Shown: positions 32,514 through 40,749 of the stretch, in pieces | Numbering within the stretch: position 1 is the stretch's first letter | Layout of the letters: every line of letters starts with the position of its first letter | DNA from: Streptomyces sp. CB01201 | GTDB taxonomy: Bacteria > Actinomycetota > Actinomycetes > Streptomycetales > Streptomycetaceae | Direction: 5' to 3' | NCBI RefSeq assembly: GCF_002803085.1 | Contig: NZ_NNBJ01000019.1 | Span: 37,927 to 101,926 of the forward strand | DNA: 64,000 nucleotides | Position numbers and translations under genes: made by a program | The notes under the pieces: generated by a model | The model's database searches: none | The model's input: the letters and a program-made list of their open reading frames with translations, nothing else | Told to the model about the DNA's origin: nothing

Positions 32514-33415
32514 TGAGTGCCTCAGCCGCAGCAGTGCCCCAGCCGGGGCGGACCAAGGCGTTCCTGCGCCTGGTCATGATCGAGCACTCGGTCTTCGCGC
32601 TGCCCTTCGCCTACATCGCCGCGCTGACCGCGATGTTCCAGCTCGACAAGAACATCCACTGGGGCCGGCTGCTCCTGGTCACCGTCGCCATGGTGGGCCT
32701 GCGCACCTTCGCGATGGCCTGCAACCGGATCATCGACCGCGAGATCGACGCCCGCAACCCGCGCACCGCGGGCCGCGAGCTGGTGACCGGCGCGGTGTCG
32801 GTGCGCTCGGCCTGGACGGGCGCGGCGATCGCGCTCGTCGTCTTCCTCGGCGCGGCCGCCGCCCTCAACCCGCTCTGCCTGGCGCTCGCACCGGTCGCGG
32901 TGATCCCGATGGTGGTCTATCCGTACGGGAAGCGGTTCACCAACTTCCCGCAGGCCATCCTCGGCATCGCACAGGCCATGGGCCCGGTCGGCGCCTGGAT
33001 CGCGATCACCGGTTCGTGGTCGTGGGACGCGGTGATCCTCGGCCTTGCCATCGGCATCTGGATCGGCGGCTTCGACCTGATCTACGCCTGCCAGGACGTG
33101 GAGGCCGACCGCGGCCACGGCGTGAAGTCGGTGCCGGCCCGCTTCGGCATCCCGGCGGCGATCTACGGGGCGCGCGGCTGCCACTCCGTGACCATGGCCC
33201 TGCTCGTCTGGTACGCGCTCGCGACCGGCGCCGGGTTCTTCTTCTGGCTGGGTCTGCTCATCGTGCTCGCGGCCTTCCTCTACGAGCACACCCTGGTCAA
33301 GCCGCATGACCTCTCCCGCCTCAACCGGGCGTTCTTCCAGGTCAACGGGTTCATCGGAATCGCCCTGTTCGTGTGTGCGCTGCTCGACCTGCTGGTGCGC
33401 GGCCTGACGGTGTAG
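32513..33415 (+). CDS. mqnP: Menaquinone prenyltransferase MqnP (UbiA family)
   Basis: A 300-residue integral membrane enzyme with about eight helices. The two aspartate-rich sites of UbiA-type prenyltransferases are visible: NRIIDREIDARNPRT near residue 75 and DLIYACQDVEADRGHG near residue 190. It attaches a polyprenyl chain to the naphthoate intermediate of the futalosine pathway. I start at GTG 32513, whose first base is the last base of the ubiD TAG stop, so the two are translationally coupled. Confidence 0.92.
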   Translation: MSASAAAVPQPGRTKAFLRLVMIEHSVFALPFAYIAALTAMFQLDKNIHWGRLLLVTVAMVGLRTFAMACNRIIDREIDARNPRTAGRELVTGAVSVRSAWTGAAIALVVFLGAAAALNPLCLALAPVAVIPMVVYPYGKRFTNFPQAILGIAQAMGPVGAWIAITGSWSWDAVILGLAIGIWIGGFDLIYACQDVEADRGHGVKSVPARFGIPAAIYGARGCHSVTMALLVWYALATGAGFFFWLGLLIVLAAFLYEHTLVKPHDLSRLNRAFFQVNGFIGIALFVCALLDLLVRGLTV

Positions 33416-33482
33416 TGGTCGTCCGGCCGGCTGCGCCACCTGACCCGGCCGGGGCCGCCGGCCGCCGGATAGGCTCGGACAC

Positions 33483-34208
33483 GTGGAGCACGTGAACGTA
33501 CACAGTCAGCAGCGCACCCCCTGGATCGTCGGGGTGTCGGGCGCGTCGGGGACGCCGTACGCGGCGGCGGTGCTGCGCGCGCTGCTCGCCGCGGGCGAGA
33601 GCGTCGACCTGGTGGTCTCGCGCGCCTCGCGCCTGACGCTGCTCGACGAGACGGGCATCGCGTTCCGCGACGCGCACTGGCAGGAGGACCTGCGGACCTG
33701 GCTGGCCCGGGGCGCCGACGGGAAACCCGACACCTTCGGGGCGCTGGACGTCTCGGACGTACGGCACTGGGCGGCCGGGGATCTGGCGGCGGGGCCCTCG
33801 TCGGGCTCGTATCCGGTGAAGGGGATGCTGATCGTGCCGGCGTCGACGGCCTGTGTGGCCGGGGTCGCGCTCGGGCTTTCGAAGGACCTGTTGCAGCGGG
33901 CCGCGAGCGTGACGCTCAAGGAGCGGCGGAAGCTGGTGGTCGCGGTGCGCGAGACGCCGTTGAACGGTCAGACGCTCGGGCACCTGGTGACACTGGACGA
34001 GGCGGGCGCCGTGGTGCTGCCCGCCTCTCCGGCGTTCTACGCGGGGGCGACGCACATCCAGGATCTGGTGGACTTCGTCGCGGGGCGCGTACTGGACGCG
34101 GCAGGGGTGCCGCACGGCCTGTACCGCCGTTGGGAGGGAGAGCTCGGCTCGGGGCGTCCCGGGGCCGAGCGAGGCCGAGACCTCGAAGGAGGCCCCCGCG
34201 AGGACTAG
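33483..34208 (+). CDS. ubiX: UbiX-type flavin prenyltransferase
   Basis: A 241-residue enzyme that prenylates FMN to make the cofactor needed by UbiD. The FMN-binding N-terminus is WIVGVSGASGTPYAAAVLRAL. Other conserved parts are PASTACVAGVALGLSKDLLQRAA, KLVVAVRETPLN and LPASPAFY. It has an extra stretch near residues 75-95 and a hydrophilic tail of about 30 residues beyond the usual end. GTG 33483 and GTG 33492 are alternative starts. It lies 67 bp after mqnP and directly serves the UbiD product two genes upstream. Confidence 0.93.
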   Translation: MEHVNVHSQQRTPWIVGVSGASGTPYAAAVLRALLAAGESVDLVVSRASRLTLLDETGIAFRDAHWQEDLRTWLARGADGKPDTFGALDVSDVRHWAAGDLAAGPSSGSYPVKGMLIVPASTACVAGVALGLSKDLLQRAASVTLKERRKLVVAVRETPLNGQTLGHLVTLDEAGAVVLPASPAFYAGATHIQDLVDFVAGRVLDAAGVPHGLYRRWEGELGSGRPGAERGRDLEGGPRED

Positions 34209-34330
34209 CGCTTCTTGGCGGCGCGCTTGGGGGCGCGGGGCTTCGTCGCGGACGGCTGGTGGGCACGGGACCGGTTGGCCAGGTCCTGAAGCTCGCGCAT
34301 CCGGGCGTAGGCCATCTCGATCGTGTACAC
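34205..34330 (-). CDS. Small basic protein, 41 aa
   Basis: A 41-codon gene I start at GTG 34330 because AGGAG lies eight bases upstream. It encodes an acidic-to-neutral helix (YTIEMAYARMRELQDLANRS) followed by a Lys/Arg/Ala-rich tail (PRAPKRAAKKR). The frame extends further upstream without a better start. Its stop overlaps the ubiX stop on the other strand through a shared CTAG. Function unknown; the basic tail suggests nucleic-acid or ribosome contact. Confidence 0.65.
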   Translation of the reverse strand: MYTIEMAYARMRELQDLANRSRAHQPSATKPRAPKRAAKKR

Positions 34331-34472
34331 GGTGACAACTCCTGAAAGATCGTCTTTGATCTGCTGGAAAATTATGCAAGCAGCTGAATGATTCGCAGGG
34401 TGTTGGCCCTGCATGCCTTAGATTCTACACTTAAACTCGCGGTATCGCTGAACAATGGAAGGCTTCAGGCAT

Positions 34473-34922
34473 ATGGACGCCGTCGATAGGCAGCTCATCC
34501 AGGCACTGCGCGAGAACGGCAGGGCCTCGTACGCGGAACTGGGCCGGCTCGTCGGGCTCTCCGGCCCCAGCGTCACCGACCGCATCAACCGTCTGGAGGC
34601 CGCCGGTGTCATCACCGGATACCGCGCCACCGTGGACTCCGCCTCGCTCGGCCTCGGCGTCACCGCGCTGATCGGCATCTCCCTCTCGGACGCCGCCGAC
34701 CACGAGGACGTGGCGCGCCGCCTGCGCGATCTGGCCGAGATCGAGGACTGCTGGTTCATCGCGGGCGACGACTCGTACATGCTCAAGATCCGCGCCGGTG
34801 ACGTGGACGGCCTGGAGAAGACGATCCGCCGGCTCGGCTCGACCAAGGGCGTCTCGCGCACCCGCACCACGATCGTGCTCTCCACCAAGTGGGAGAACCG
34901 GGTCGGGGAACTTCCCGAGTAG
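34473..34922 (+). CDS. Lrp/AsnC family regulator
   Basis: A 149-residue feast-famine regulator. The N-terminal helix-turn-helix is complete (MDAVDRQLIQALRENGRA ... YAELGRLVGLSGPSVTDRINRLEAAGVI), and the C-terminal RAM ligand domain follows (GLGVTALIGISL ... CWFIAGDDSYMLKIRAG). I prefer ATG 34473, which has GGAAGG ten bases upstream and gives the standard N-terminus. ATG 34455 would add six residues. It precedes mqnE by 55 bp on the same strand and may be cotranscribed with it. It could sense an amino acid or aromatic metabolite. Confidence 0.9.
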   Translation: MDAVDRQLIQALRENGRASYAELGRLVGLSGPSVTDRINRLEAAGVITGYRATVDSASLGLGVTALIGISLSDAADHEDVARRLRDLAEIEDCWFIAGDDSYMLKIRAGDVDGLEKTIRRLGSTKGVSRTRTTIVLSTKWENRVGELPE

Positions 34923-34977
34923 GGCGGGGCGTACCTTTGGTGGAGCCTGGAAGACACACGTATGGGAGGCGGCCTAG

Positions 34978-36141
34978 ATGGACGCGGGACTCAAGCGCGA
35001 GCTGGAGCAGAAGGTCCGCGCCGGTGAGCGGCTCAGCCGCGAGGACGGCGTCGCGCTCTACGCGTCGGACGATCTGGCCTGGCTCGGCGGGCTCGCCCAC
35101 GAGGTGCGCACGCGGAAGAACGGCGACGTCGTCCACTTCAACGTGAACCGCCACCTCAACATGACCAACGTGTGCACGGCGTCGTGCGCGTACTGCTCGT
35201 TCCAGCGCAAGCCGGGCGAGAAGGACGCGTACACGATGCGCATCGAGGAGGCCGTCCGCCTCGCCAAGGCGATGGAGAACGACAACCTCACCGAGCTGCA
35301 CATCGTCAACGGGCTCCACCCGACGCTCCCTTGGCGCTACTACCCGCGCTCGCTCAAGGCCCTCAAGGAGGCGCTGCCGAACGTCGGGCTCAAGGCGTTC
35401 ACGGCGACCGAGATCCACCACTTCGAGACGATCTCCGGCCTGACCGCCTCCGAGATCCTCGACGAGCTGATCGACGCCGGTCTCGAATCGCTGACCGGCG
35501 GCGGCGCGGAGATCTTCGACTGGGAGGTCCGCCAGCACATCGTGGACCACCGCACGCACTGGGAAGACTGGTCGCGCATCCACCGCCTCGCCCACGAGAA
35601 GGGCCTCAAGACCCCGGCGACCATGCTGTACGGGCACATCGAGGAGCCGCGCCACCGCGTCGACCACGTGCTGCGGCTTCGCGAGCTCCAGGACGAGACC
35701 GGCGGCTTCCAGGTCTTCATCCCGCTGCGCTACCAGCACGACTTCGTGGACATGCAGGACGGCAAGGTCCGCAACAAGCTCCAGGCGCGCACCACGATGG
35801 CGACCGGCGCCGAGTCCCTGAAGACCTTCGCGGTCTCGCGCCTGCTGTTCGACAACGTGCCGCACGTGAAGTGCTTCTGGGTCATGCACGGTCTCCAGAC
35901 CACCCAGCTCGCGCTCCAGCACGGCGCCGACGACATGGACGGCTCGGTCGTCGAGTACAAAATCACGCACGACGCCGACAACTACGGCACCCCGAACAAG
36001 CTCACCCGGGACGACCTGCTCGACCTCATCCGCGAGGCCGGCTTCCGCCCGGTGGAGCGCAACACGCGGTACGAGATCATCCGCGAGTACCCGGGCCCGG
36101 AAGCGGGGCTGCGCGAAGCGCCCCAGGCCATGCGGTTCTGA
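34978..36141 (+). CDS. mqnE: Aminofutalosine synthase MqnE
   Basis: A 387-residue radical-SAM enzyme joining SAM's adenosyl group to 3-[(1-carboxyvinyl)oxy]benzoate to give aminofutalosine. The cluster-binding motif is CTASCAYC (Cys66, Cys70, Cys73), followed by SFQRKPGEKDAYTM, HIVNGLHP and GLESLTGGGAEIF, all typical of MqnE rather than MqnC or CofH. It uses the product of MqnA, encoded about 9.5 kb to the right. ATG 34978 has GGGAGGCGG upstream. The following GNAT gene is only nine bases away. Confidence 0.93.
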   Translation: MDAGLKRELEQKVRAGERLSREDGVALYASDDLAWLGGLAHEVRTRKNGDVVHFNVNRHLNMTNVCTASCAYCSFQRKPGEKDAYTMRIEEAVRLAKAMENDNLTELHIVNGLHPTLPWRYYPRSLKALKEALPNVGLKAFTATEIHHFETISGLTASEILDELIDAGLESLTGGGAEIFDWEVRQHIVDHRTHWEDWSRIHRLAHEKGLKTPATMLYGHIEEPRHRVDHVLRLRELQDETGGFQVFIPLRYQHDFVDMQDGKVRNKLQARTTMATGAESLKTFAVSRLLFDNVPHVKCFWVMHGLQTTQLALQHGADDMDGSVVEYKITHDADNYGTPNKLTRDDLLDLIREAGFRPVERNTRYEIIREYPGPEAGLREAPQAMRF

Positions 36142-36150
36142 GCGGGCCCC

Positions 36151-36675
36151 GTGGCACTGACGTTCCGGCTCGACCCGCCGGTCACCCCCGCCCTGCGTGA
36201 CGGACTCCTCGCCCTGTGGGCCGAGGTGTCCAACGCGGGCGGGGCCGTCGGCTTCGTACCGCCGGTCTCCGTGGAGGACGTACGCCCCGAACTGGTCAAG
36301 CACTTCGCGGCGATGGCCGAGGGCCGGATGCGGCTGCTCGTCGGGTTCGACGAGGACGGGCGGGTGGCCGCCACCGCGTTCATCGCGCTCAACACCCACC
36401 GCCTGATGACGCACTGGGTGTGGCTCTACACCGTCATGGTGCACCCCGGGCACCAGGGCAGGGGCTACGGCCGCGACCTCATGGCGGCGACCGCCGACGC
36501 GGTACGCGGCCTCGACGGCATCGAGGCGATCCGGCTCACCTGCCGGGGCGGCACCGGCGTCGACCGGTTCTACGGCTCGTGCGGTTACAAGGAGGTCGGG
36601 CGGGTGCCCGGCGCGATCCGGGTCGCCGAGGGCGACGACCGGGACGACATCATCATGCTGCTGCCCCTGACCTGA
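36151..36675 (+). CDS. GNAT family N-acetyltransferase
   Basis: A 174-residue acetyltransferase with the acetyl-CoA loop HQGRGYGRDLMAATADAV near residue 105, VWLYTVMVHP before it and VDRFYGSCGYKEVGRVPGAIR after. GTG 36151 lies nine bases after mqnE, so it is cotranscribed, yet it has no known place in menaquinone synthesis. A small dyad at 36676-36694 ends the unit. Confidence 0.88.
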   Translation: MALTFRLDPPVTPALRDGLLALWAEVSNAGGAVGFVPPVSVEDVRPELVKHFAAMAEGRMRLLVGFDEDGRVAATAFIALNTHRLMTHWVWLYTVMVHPGHQGRGYGRDLMAATADAVRGLDGIEAIRLTCRGGTGVDRFYGSCGYKEVGRVPGAIRVAEGDDRDDIIMLLPLT

Positions 36676-36694
36676 GGCCGGGCCGCTCCCGGCC
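36676..36694 (+). terminator. Short dyad after the mqnE unit
   Basis: GGCCGGG, five bases, CCCGGCC, immediately after the acetyltransferase stop. Confidence 0.5.
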
Positions 36695-36789
36695 TGCCCG
36701 AGCCGGACGGCTCACCGCCCGCCTAACTGATCCAATTGTGGGCGTGCTTCACTAGTCGGGCAGGGGCCACCGTAGAGAGAAGGTCTGTC

Positions 36790-37086
36790 GTGAACGCCGC
36801 AAAGCCGAGCGCCACCATCTGGTACACCATGCTGCGCGTGGGGATCTTCATCGGCAGCCTGGTGTTCGTCGGCCTGCTGGTCCAGTTCGGCATCGTGCCC
36901 AAGGGCAACGGCAACTCGAACCTCATCTGGATCGTCCTGCTCGCGCTCGTCATCTCCGCGCCGCTGAGCTTCGTCCTGCTGCGCAAGCAGCGCGACGCGA
37001 TGTCCGCCCAGATCGTCACCAAGGTGGCGAGCGCCAAGGCGAAGCTGGACGCGAACCGCAGCCAGGAGGACGGCCTCGCCCAGTAG
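36790..37086 (+). CDS. DUF4229 membrane protein
   Basis: A 98-residue protein with two hydrophobic helices (about 12-32 and 45-66), then a charged coiled-coil-like tail (LLRKQRDAMSAQIVTKVASAKAKLDANRSQEDG). This matches the actinobacterial DUF4229 family, of unknown role and often found beside menaquinone genes. GTG 36790 is chosen because AGAAGG lies eight bases upstream. A 16-bp dyad follows. Confidence 0.85.
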   Translation: MNAAKPSATIWYTMLRVGIFIGSLVFVGLLVQFGIVPKGNGNSNLIWIVLLALVISAPLSFVLLRKQRDAMSAQIVTKVASAKAKLDANRSQEDGLAQ

Positions 37087-37149
37087 GCCCGCCCGCACCG
37101 CGCCCACCAGGTGAGACGCCCCGCGTTAGTCACCTCACACCACCCGGCC

Positions 37150-37186
37150 GGCCCGGGTCCGGAGCACCCCGCTCCGGACCCGGGCC
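37150..37186 (+). terminator. 16-bp perfect dyad terminator
   Basis: GGCCCGGGTCCGGAGC (37150-37165), loop ACCCC, then its exact complement (37171-37186). It isolates the symporter leader from upstream transcription. Confidence 0.8.
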
Positions 37187-37277
37187 GTCGCCATTCCCGG
37201 GCCCGGGTGGGGCCGTTGGCGGGGTGTTCGGGTGCCGTCCGCGGACCGGCCGGTCATCCTGGAGTAAAAGAACTGCT

Positions 37278-37307
37278 TTGAGGTCCCCAAAGTTCAAGTG
37301 TTAACGT
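37278..37307 (+). promoter_or_regulatory. Promoter of a leaderless leader-peptide transcript
   Basis: TTGAGG (37278-37283) and TAACGT (37302-37307) are spaced by 18 bases, fitting a vegetative promoter. The -10 ends seven bases before ATG 37315, so transcription would begin at or next to the start codon, giving a leaderless mRNA. Confidence 0.65.
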
Positions 37308-37314
37308 GTTCGAC

Positions 37315-37428
37315 ATGAAGACAGCAGCAGTGCACCAGCACCCCACCGGCGGAGCCGTTCCGCTCGTGGCGCGTCTGCATGTCGACCTCTGCCGCTGCAT
37401 GTCCGCGGTCTGTTGCCGCGACGTCTGA
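37315..37428 (+). CDS. Cysteine-rich leader peptide, 37 aa
   Basis: A short open frame upstream of the symporter gene. Its C-terminal part reads RLHVDLCRCMSAVCCRDV, with four cysteines within nine codons (positions 26, 28, 33, 34). The RxHVDLCR pattern recurs in actinobacterial leader peptides ahead of sulfur-related genes, as I recall. The promoter position implies leaderless translation. The next coding start is 128 bases downstream, with a 9-bp hairpin between. Translation through the clustered Cys codons would stall when charged Cys-tRNA is scarce and alter folding of the downstream RNA. The peptide itself probably has no function. Confidence 0.75.
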   Translation: MKTAAVHQHPTGGAVPLVARLHVDLCRCMSAVCCRDV

Positions 37429-37466
37429 CCTCCGGCCTTCATGCGGCGGCGCTTCCAGCCTTGCGC

Positions 37467-37489
37467 GACCGGTCCCTCGCGGACCGGTC
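37467..37489 (+). promoter_or_regulatory. Attenuator-type hairpin in symporter leader
   Basis: GACCGGTCC (37467-37475), loop CTCGC, GGACCGGTC (37481-37489): a perfect 9-bp stem 38 bases after the leader-peptide stop and 67 bases before the symporter start. Both arms are also self-complementary in their core, allowing alternative pairings. Confidence 0.6.
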
Positions 37490-37556
37490 CCCTGTGAACG
37501 GGCGCCACGCTCAGTCCCCTTGAACGTCTCCGTCCTCGCGCACCGGGAGTGTGTCC

Positions 37557-38912
37557 GTGTCCTCCGCGACCACCGAGGAGAAGCCCAAGTCCGGCTTCTC
37601 CATATCCTCGAAGTTCCCCTTCTGGGCCCAGATCATCGCCGGTCTCGTCCTCGGCGGCCTGCTCGGCTGGCTCGCCCGCAGCCAGGACATCAGCTGGCTG
37701 AAGGACACCCTGGGGCAGATCGGTGACATCTTCGTCCAGCTCCTGAAGCTGGCCGTCGCCCCGCTCGTCTTCTTCGCGATCCTGGTGTCGATCACCAACC
37801 TGCGCAAGGTCAACAACGCCGCCAGGCTCGCCACCCGCACGCTGCTCTGGTTCATGATCACGTCGCTGATCGCGGTGGCCATCGGCCTCGCCATCGGGCT
37901 GCTCACCAACCCCGGCTCGGGCACCGGCCTGACCCCGAAGGACGGCAAGCTGCCCAAGCACACGGGCTCCTGGCTGGACTTCCTGACGGGCATCATCCCG
38001 ACGGACGTGGTGACGCCGTTCACCGAACTCAACGTCCTCCAGATCGTGTTCATGGCCGCCGTCGCCGGCATCGCGCTGCTCCAGCTCGGCGAGAAGGCCA
38101 AGCCGATCCTCACGCTCAGCGAGGCCGTGCTCGAACTCCTTCAGAAGGCGCTGTGGTGGGTCATCCGGCTCGCGCCGCTCGGCACCCTCGGCCTCATCGG
38201 CTTCGCCATCGCGGACTACGGCTGGGACCTCATCGGCAAGTACGCCACCTTCACCGCGGACGTCTACATCGGCTGCGCCCTGGTGATGTTCGGCGTCTAC
38301 CCGCTGCTGCTCGCCACCGTCGCCAAGGTCAACCCGCTCCAGTTCTTCAAGGGTGCCTGGCCCGCGATCCAGCTGGCCTTCGTCTCCCGCTCCTCGGTGG
38401 GCACGATGCCGCTGACCCAGAAGGTCACCGAGCGCCTCGGCGTCCCCAAGGAGTACGCCTCCTTCGCGGTGCCGTTCGGCTCGACCACCAAGATGGACGG
38501 CTGCGCCGCGATCTACCCGGCGCTCGCGGCGATCTTCATCGCCCAGATCTTCGACGTGCACCTCGGCATCGGCGACTACGTCCTGATCGCCTTCGTGTCG
38601 GTCATCGGCTCCGCCGCGACGGCCGGCCTCACCGGCGCCACCGTCATGCTGACCCTGACCCTCTCCACGCTCGGCCTGCCCCTGGAGGGCGTCGGCCTGC
38701 TCATGGCCATCGACCCGGTCCTGGACATGATGCGCACCGCCACCAACGTGGCGGGCCAGGCGCTGGTCCCGGTCATCGTGTCGGCCCGGGAGAACATCCT
38801 CAACCGCGACGCGTTCGACTCGGTCCACCTGTCGCCGGTGGACGGCGAGTACGAGTCCCGCACGCCGCAGGAGCAGGCGGAGGACAAGACCCCGGTCCCG
38901 GCCGCCGTCTGA
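37557..38912 (+). CDS. Dicarboxylate/amino acid:cation symporter (DAACS family)
   Basis: A 451-residue membrane transporter of the DctA/GltP/TcyP family. Recognisable parts are WLKDTLGQIGDIFVQLLKLAVAPLVFFAI, the serine-rich hairpin SRSSVGTMPLTQ, FAVPFGSTTKMDGCA (variant of the NMDG region) and the helix ending in LMAIDPVLDMMRTATNV, which supply the substrate and cation sites. I start at GTG 37557, with GGGAG five bases before it; GTG 37551 lacks such a site. Members carry succinate, glutamate or cystine. The Cys-rich leader peptide upstream makes cystine or another sulfur compound worth considering. A 15-bp dyad terminates it. Confidence 0.9.
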   Translation: MSSATTEEKPKSGFSISSKFPFWAQIIAGLVLGGLLGWLARSQDISWLKDTLGQIGDIFVQLLKLAVAPLVFFAILVSITNLRKVNNAARLATRTLLWFMITSLIAVAIGLAIGLLTNPGSGTGLTPKDGKLPKHTGSWLDFLTGIIPTDVVTPFTELNVLQIVFMAAVAGIALLQLGEKAKPILTLSEAVLELLQKALWWVIRLAPLGTLGLIGFAIADYGWDLIGKYATFTADVYIGCALVMFGVYPLLLATVAKVNPLQFFKGAWPAIQLAFVSRSSVGTMPLTQKVTERLGVPKEYASFAVPFGSTTKMDGCAAIYPALAAIFIAQIFDVHLGIGDYVLIAFVSVIGSAATAGLTGATVMLTLTLSTLGLPLEGVGLLMAIDPVLDMMRTATNVAGQALVPVIVSARENILNRDAFDSVHLSPVDGEYESRTPQEQAEDKTPVPAAV

Positions 38913-38927
38913 CCACCCCGCACCACC

Positions 38928-38965
38928 CGACGCCCGCGCCCCGCCTGCCGGGGGCGCGGGCGTCG
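38928..38965 (+). terminator. 15-bp perfect dyad terminator
   Basis: CGACGCCCGCGCCCC (38928-38942), eight-base loop, exact complement at 38951-38965, just after the symporter stop. Confidence 0.82.
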
Positions 38966-39082
38966 GCGTGTGTGCGACGGGAGTGACTAGGCTGACGCGC
39001 AAGGCTTTTGGGCGGGTCAACCGTGCCACGCTGTGGAACCAAGGCCCCAGACCGCTCCCCCCTGCACCACTCGGAGGAAGCC

Positions 39083-39654
39083 GTGACTGCCGAACTCCCC
39101 GACTGGATGATCCCGCCCCGGCCCAGCGGCTGGGAGGCCGACGACCTCGACCACCTCTCCCAGGCGCCGCGGCACACCGAACTCATCGGCGGAGCCCTGA
39201 TTTTCAGGATGTCGCCGCAGCGCTCCTGGCACTCCCGGCTGGTGGAGAACATGACTTTCGCCCTGCGGCAGGCGGCTCCCCAGGGGTTCGAGGTCGAGCG
39301 GGAGATGACCGTCCGACTCGACAACAAGAGTCGCCCCGAGCCCGACATTCTGATCGCCACCGTCGCTTACGACCCGGACCGCACCTGGTACCGCCCGGGG
39401 ATGTCGCACTGGTCGTCGAGGTCGTCTCCGAGGAGTCAGCCGACCGGGACCGTTCCCTCAAGCCCTTCAAGTACTCCCAGGCCGGCATCACCCACTTCTG
39501 GCGGGTCGAGGACGAGGCCGGGGGGCCCGCCGTCCACACCTACGAACTGGACAGGATGACCAGTACGTACGTACCCACAGGCATCCACCGGACCAGGCTG
39601 AAGACCTCGGTGCCCTTCCCGCTCGACATCGACCTCAACAGCTTGGTGCCGTAA
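39083..39654 (+). pseudogene. Uma2 family endonuclease, broken by a frameshift
   Basis: The reading begins at GTG 39083, after GGAGGAAGCC, and encodes the first half of a Uma2/DUF820 protein (LSQAPRHTELIGGALIF ... SRPEPDILIATVAYDPDRTWYRPG). The frame then shifts at the four-G run 39397-39400. The second half continues in another frame (DVALVVEVVSEESADRDRSLKP ... YSQAGITHFWRVE) to the stop at 39654. One extra G in the run would restore a normal product of about 190 residues with the PD-(D/E)XK-like residues intact. It is either a real inactivating deletion or a homopolymer sequencing error. Uma2 proteins are numerous in streptomycetes, with unknown function. Confidence 0.85.
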
Positions 39655-39774
39655 GGGAGCAGCGGGATCGGCAGCCCCTTCCGCTCTTGTTCTGGCCCCC
39701 GGAATCAGTTCGCCAGGGCCGAATCCCGCCGGGTAGTCTCACCAAGGCTTTACAAAACGAACAAAGGTTTCACT

Positions 39775-40623
39775 GTGGTGGGGAACGCGGGAAAGTATGC
39801 CGTTCCGGTGCTCGGGGCGGTACTCGTACTGAGTCTGACGGCCTGCGGGGGCGGGGACGACAAGAAGAGCGCGGGGAGCGCGAAGCCGAGCGGGAGCGCG
39901 AGCGCGGCAGCCAAGAGCGCGGACCGTCTGGACGTGCGGGCGGTGCTCAAATCGGCGAGCAAGAAGACGTCCGAAGCGACGGCCTTCAAGATCGTTCAGA
40001 CCACGAAGAACAACGAGGGTGACAAGCGCGTCGAGGAGTCCTGGCGCAGGAAGCCGGCGCCATTCACCACCGTCAAGTCCATCAGCAACGCCCCCGGCAA
40101 GCCGGGCAAGGAGTCCTACAGCATCGTCACCGGCGGATTCGTCTACACCAAGACCGACCAGGTCCCGGCGTCCGGCAAGAGCTGGTTCAAGATCGAGACC
40201 AAGGCCGGTACCGATCCGCAGCGGACCGAGGGCCTGGCCTCCGACCGTCTGGCCGTGCTCCTCGCCTCGGCCACGGGGCGAGTCGGCGAAGAGACCGTCA
40301 ACGGCCGCCTCGCCGACCGTTACCAGGCGACGGTCACTATGGCGGACCTCGCCCATTACGACCGACCGGATCTGAGCAAGGAGGTCCGCGACGGTTATCT
40401 CGCCGACGCCAAGGAGGCGGGCCAGGCGTCGGTCGTCCTGGACATGTGGATCGGCAAGGACGACCTCCCGCTGAAGTCCCAGCAGCGGGGCAAGGGCAAG
40501 CACGGCGACGAGGACGTGACCGAGGTGTACTCGGACTACGGGGTCGCCCCCAAGGAGCAGGCCCCGCCCGCGTCGGACGTGCTCACCTGGGACGAGTACA
40601 TGGACGCCCTGATGAAGGGCTGA
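39775..40623 (+). CDS. Lipoprotein of the LppX/LprAFG-like type
   Basis: A 282-residue predicted lipoprotein. The signal peptide ends in lipobox LTAC (about Cys24), and a Lys/Ser/Gly/Ala linker follows. The mature domain (about 50-280) has SEATAFKIVQTTK, GFVYTKTDQVPASGKSWFKIE, VNGRLADRYQATVTMADL and DMWIGKDDLPLKSQQ. This alternation of strands is seen in actinobacterial lipoproteins that bind lipids or glycolipids (LppX/LprG-like), though similarity is judged by eye. GTG 39775 or GTG 39778 is the start. It is followed by a bidirectional terminator. Confidence 0.75.
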   Translation: MVGNAGKYAVPVLGAVLVLSLTACGGGDDKKSAGSAKPSGSASAAAKSADRLDVRAVLKSASKKTSEATAFKIVQTTKNNEGDKRVEESWRRKPAPFTTVKSISNAPGKPGKESYSIVTGGFVYTKTDQVPASGKSWFKIETKAGTDPQRTEGLASDRLAVLLASATGRVGEETVNGRLADRYQATVTMADLAHYDRPDLSKEVRDGYLADAKEAGQASVVLDMWIGKDDLPLKSQQRGKGKHGDEDVTEVYSDYGVAPKEQAPPASDVLTWDEYMDALMKG

Positions 40624-40690
40624 CGTCCACCGTCGAAGCCGCGTGCGGTCGCGCTCGTGGCGCCGCCCGCGTCGCGGCTGTAGCTCGACT

Positions 40691-40725
40691 TCCGCCAGCC
40701 TGGACCGTGCGTCCAGGCTGGCGGA
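40691..40725. terminator. 15-bp bidirectional dyad terminator
   Basis: TCCGCCAGCCTGGAC (40691-40705), loop CGTGC, exact complement at 40711-40725, between the convergent lipoprotein and lipase genes. Confidence 0.82.
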
Positions 40726-40749
40726 CTGTCTGCAACTATCTTGTCAGAG

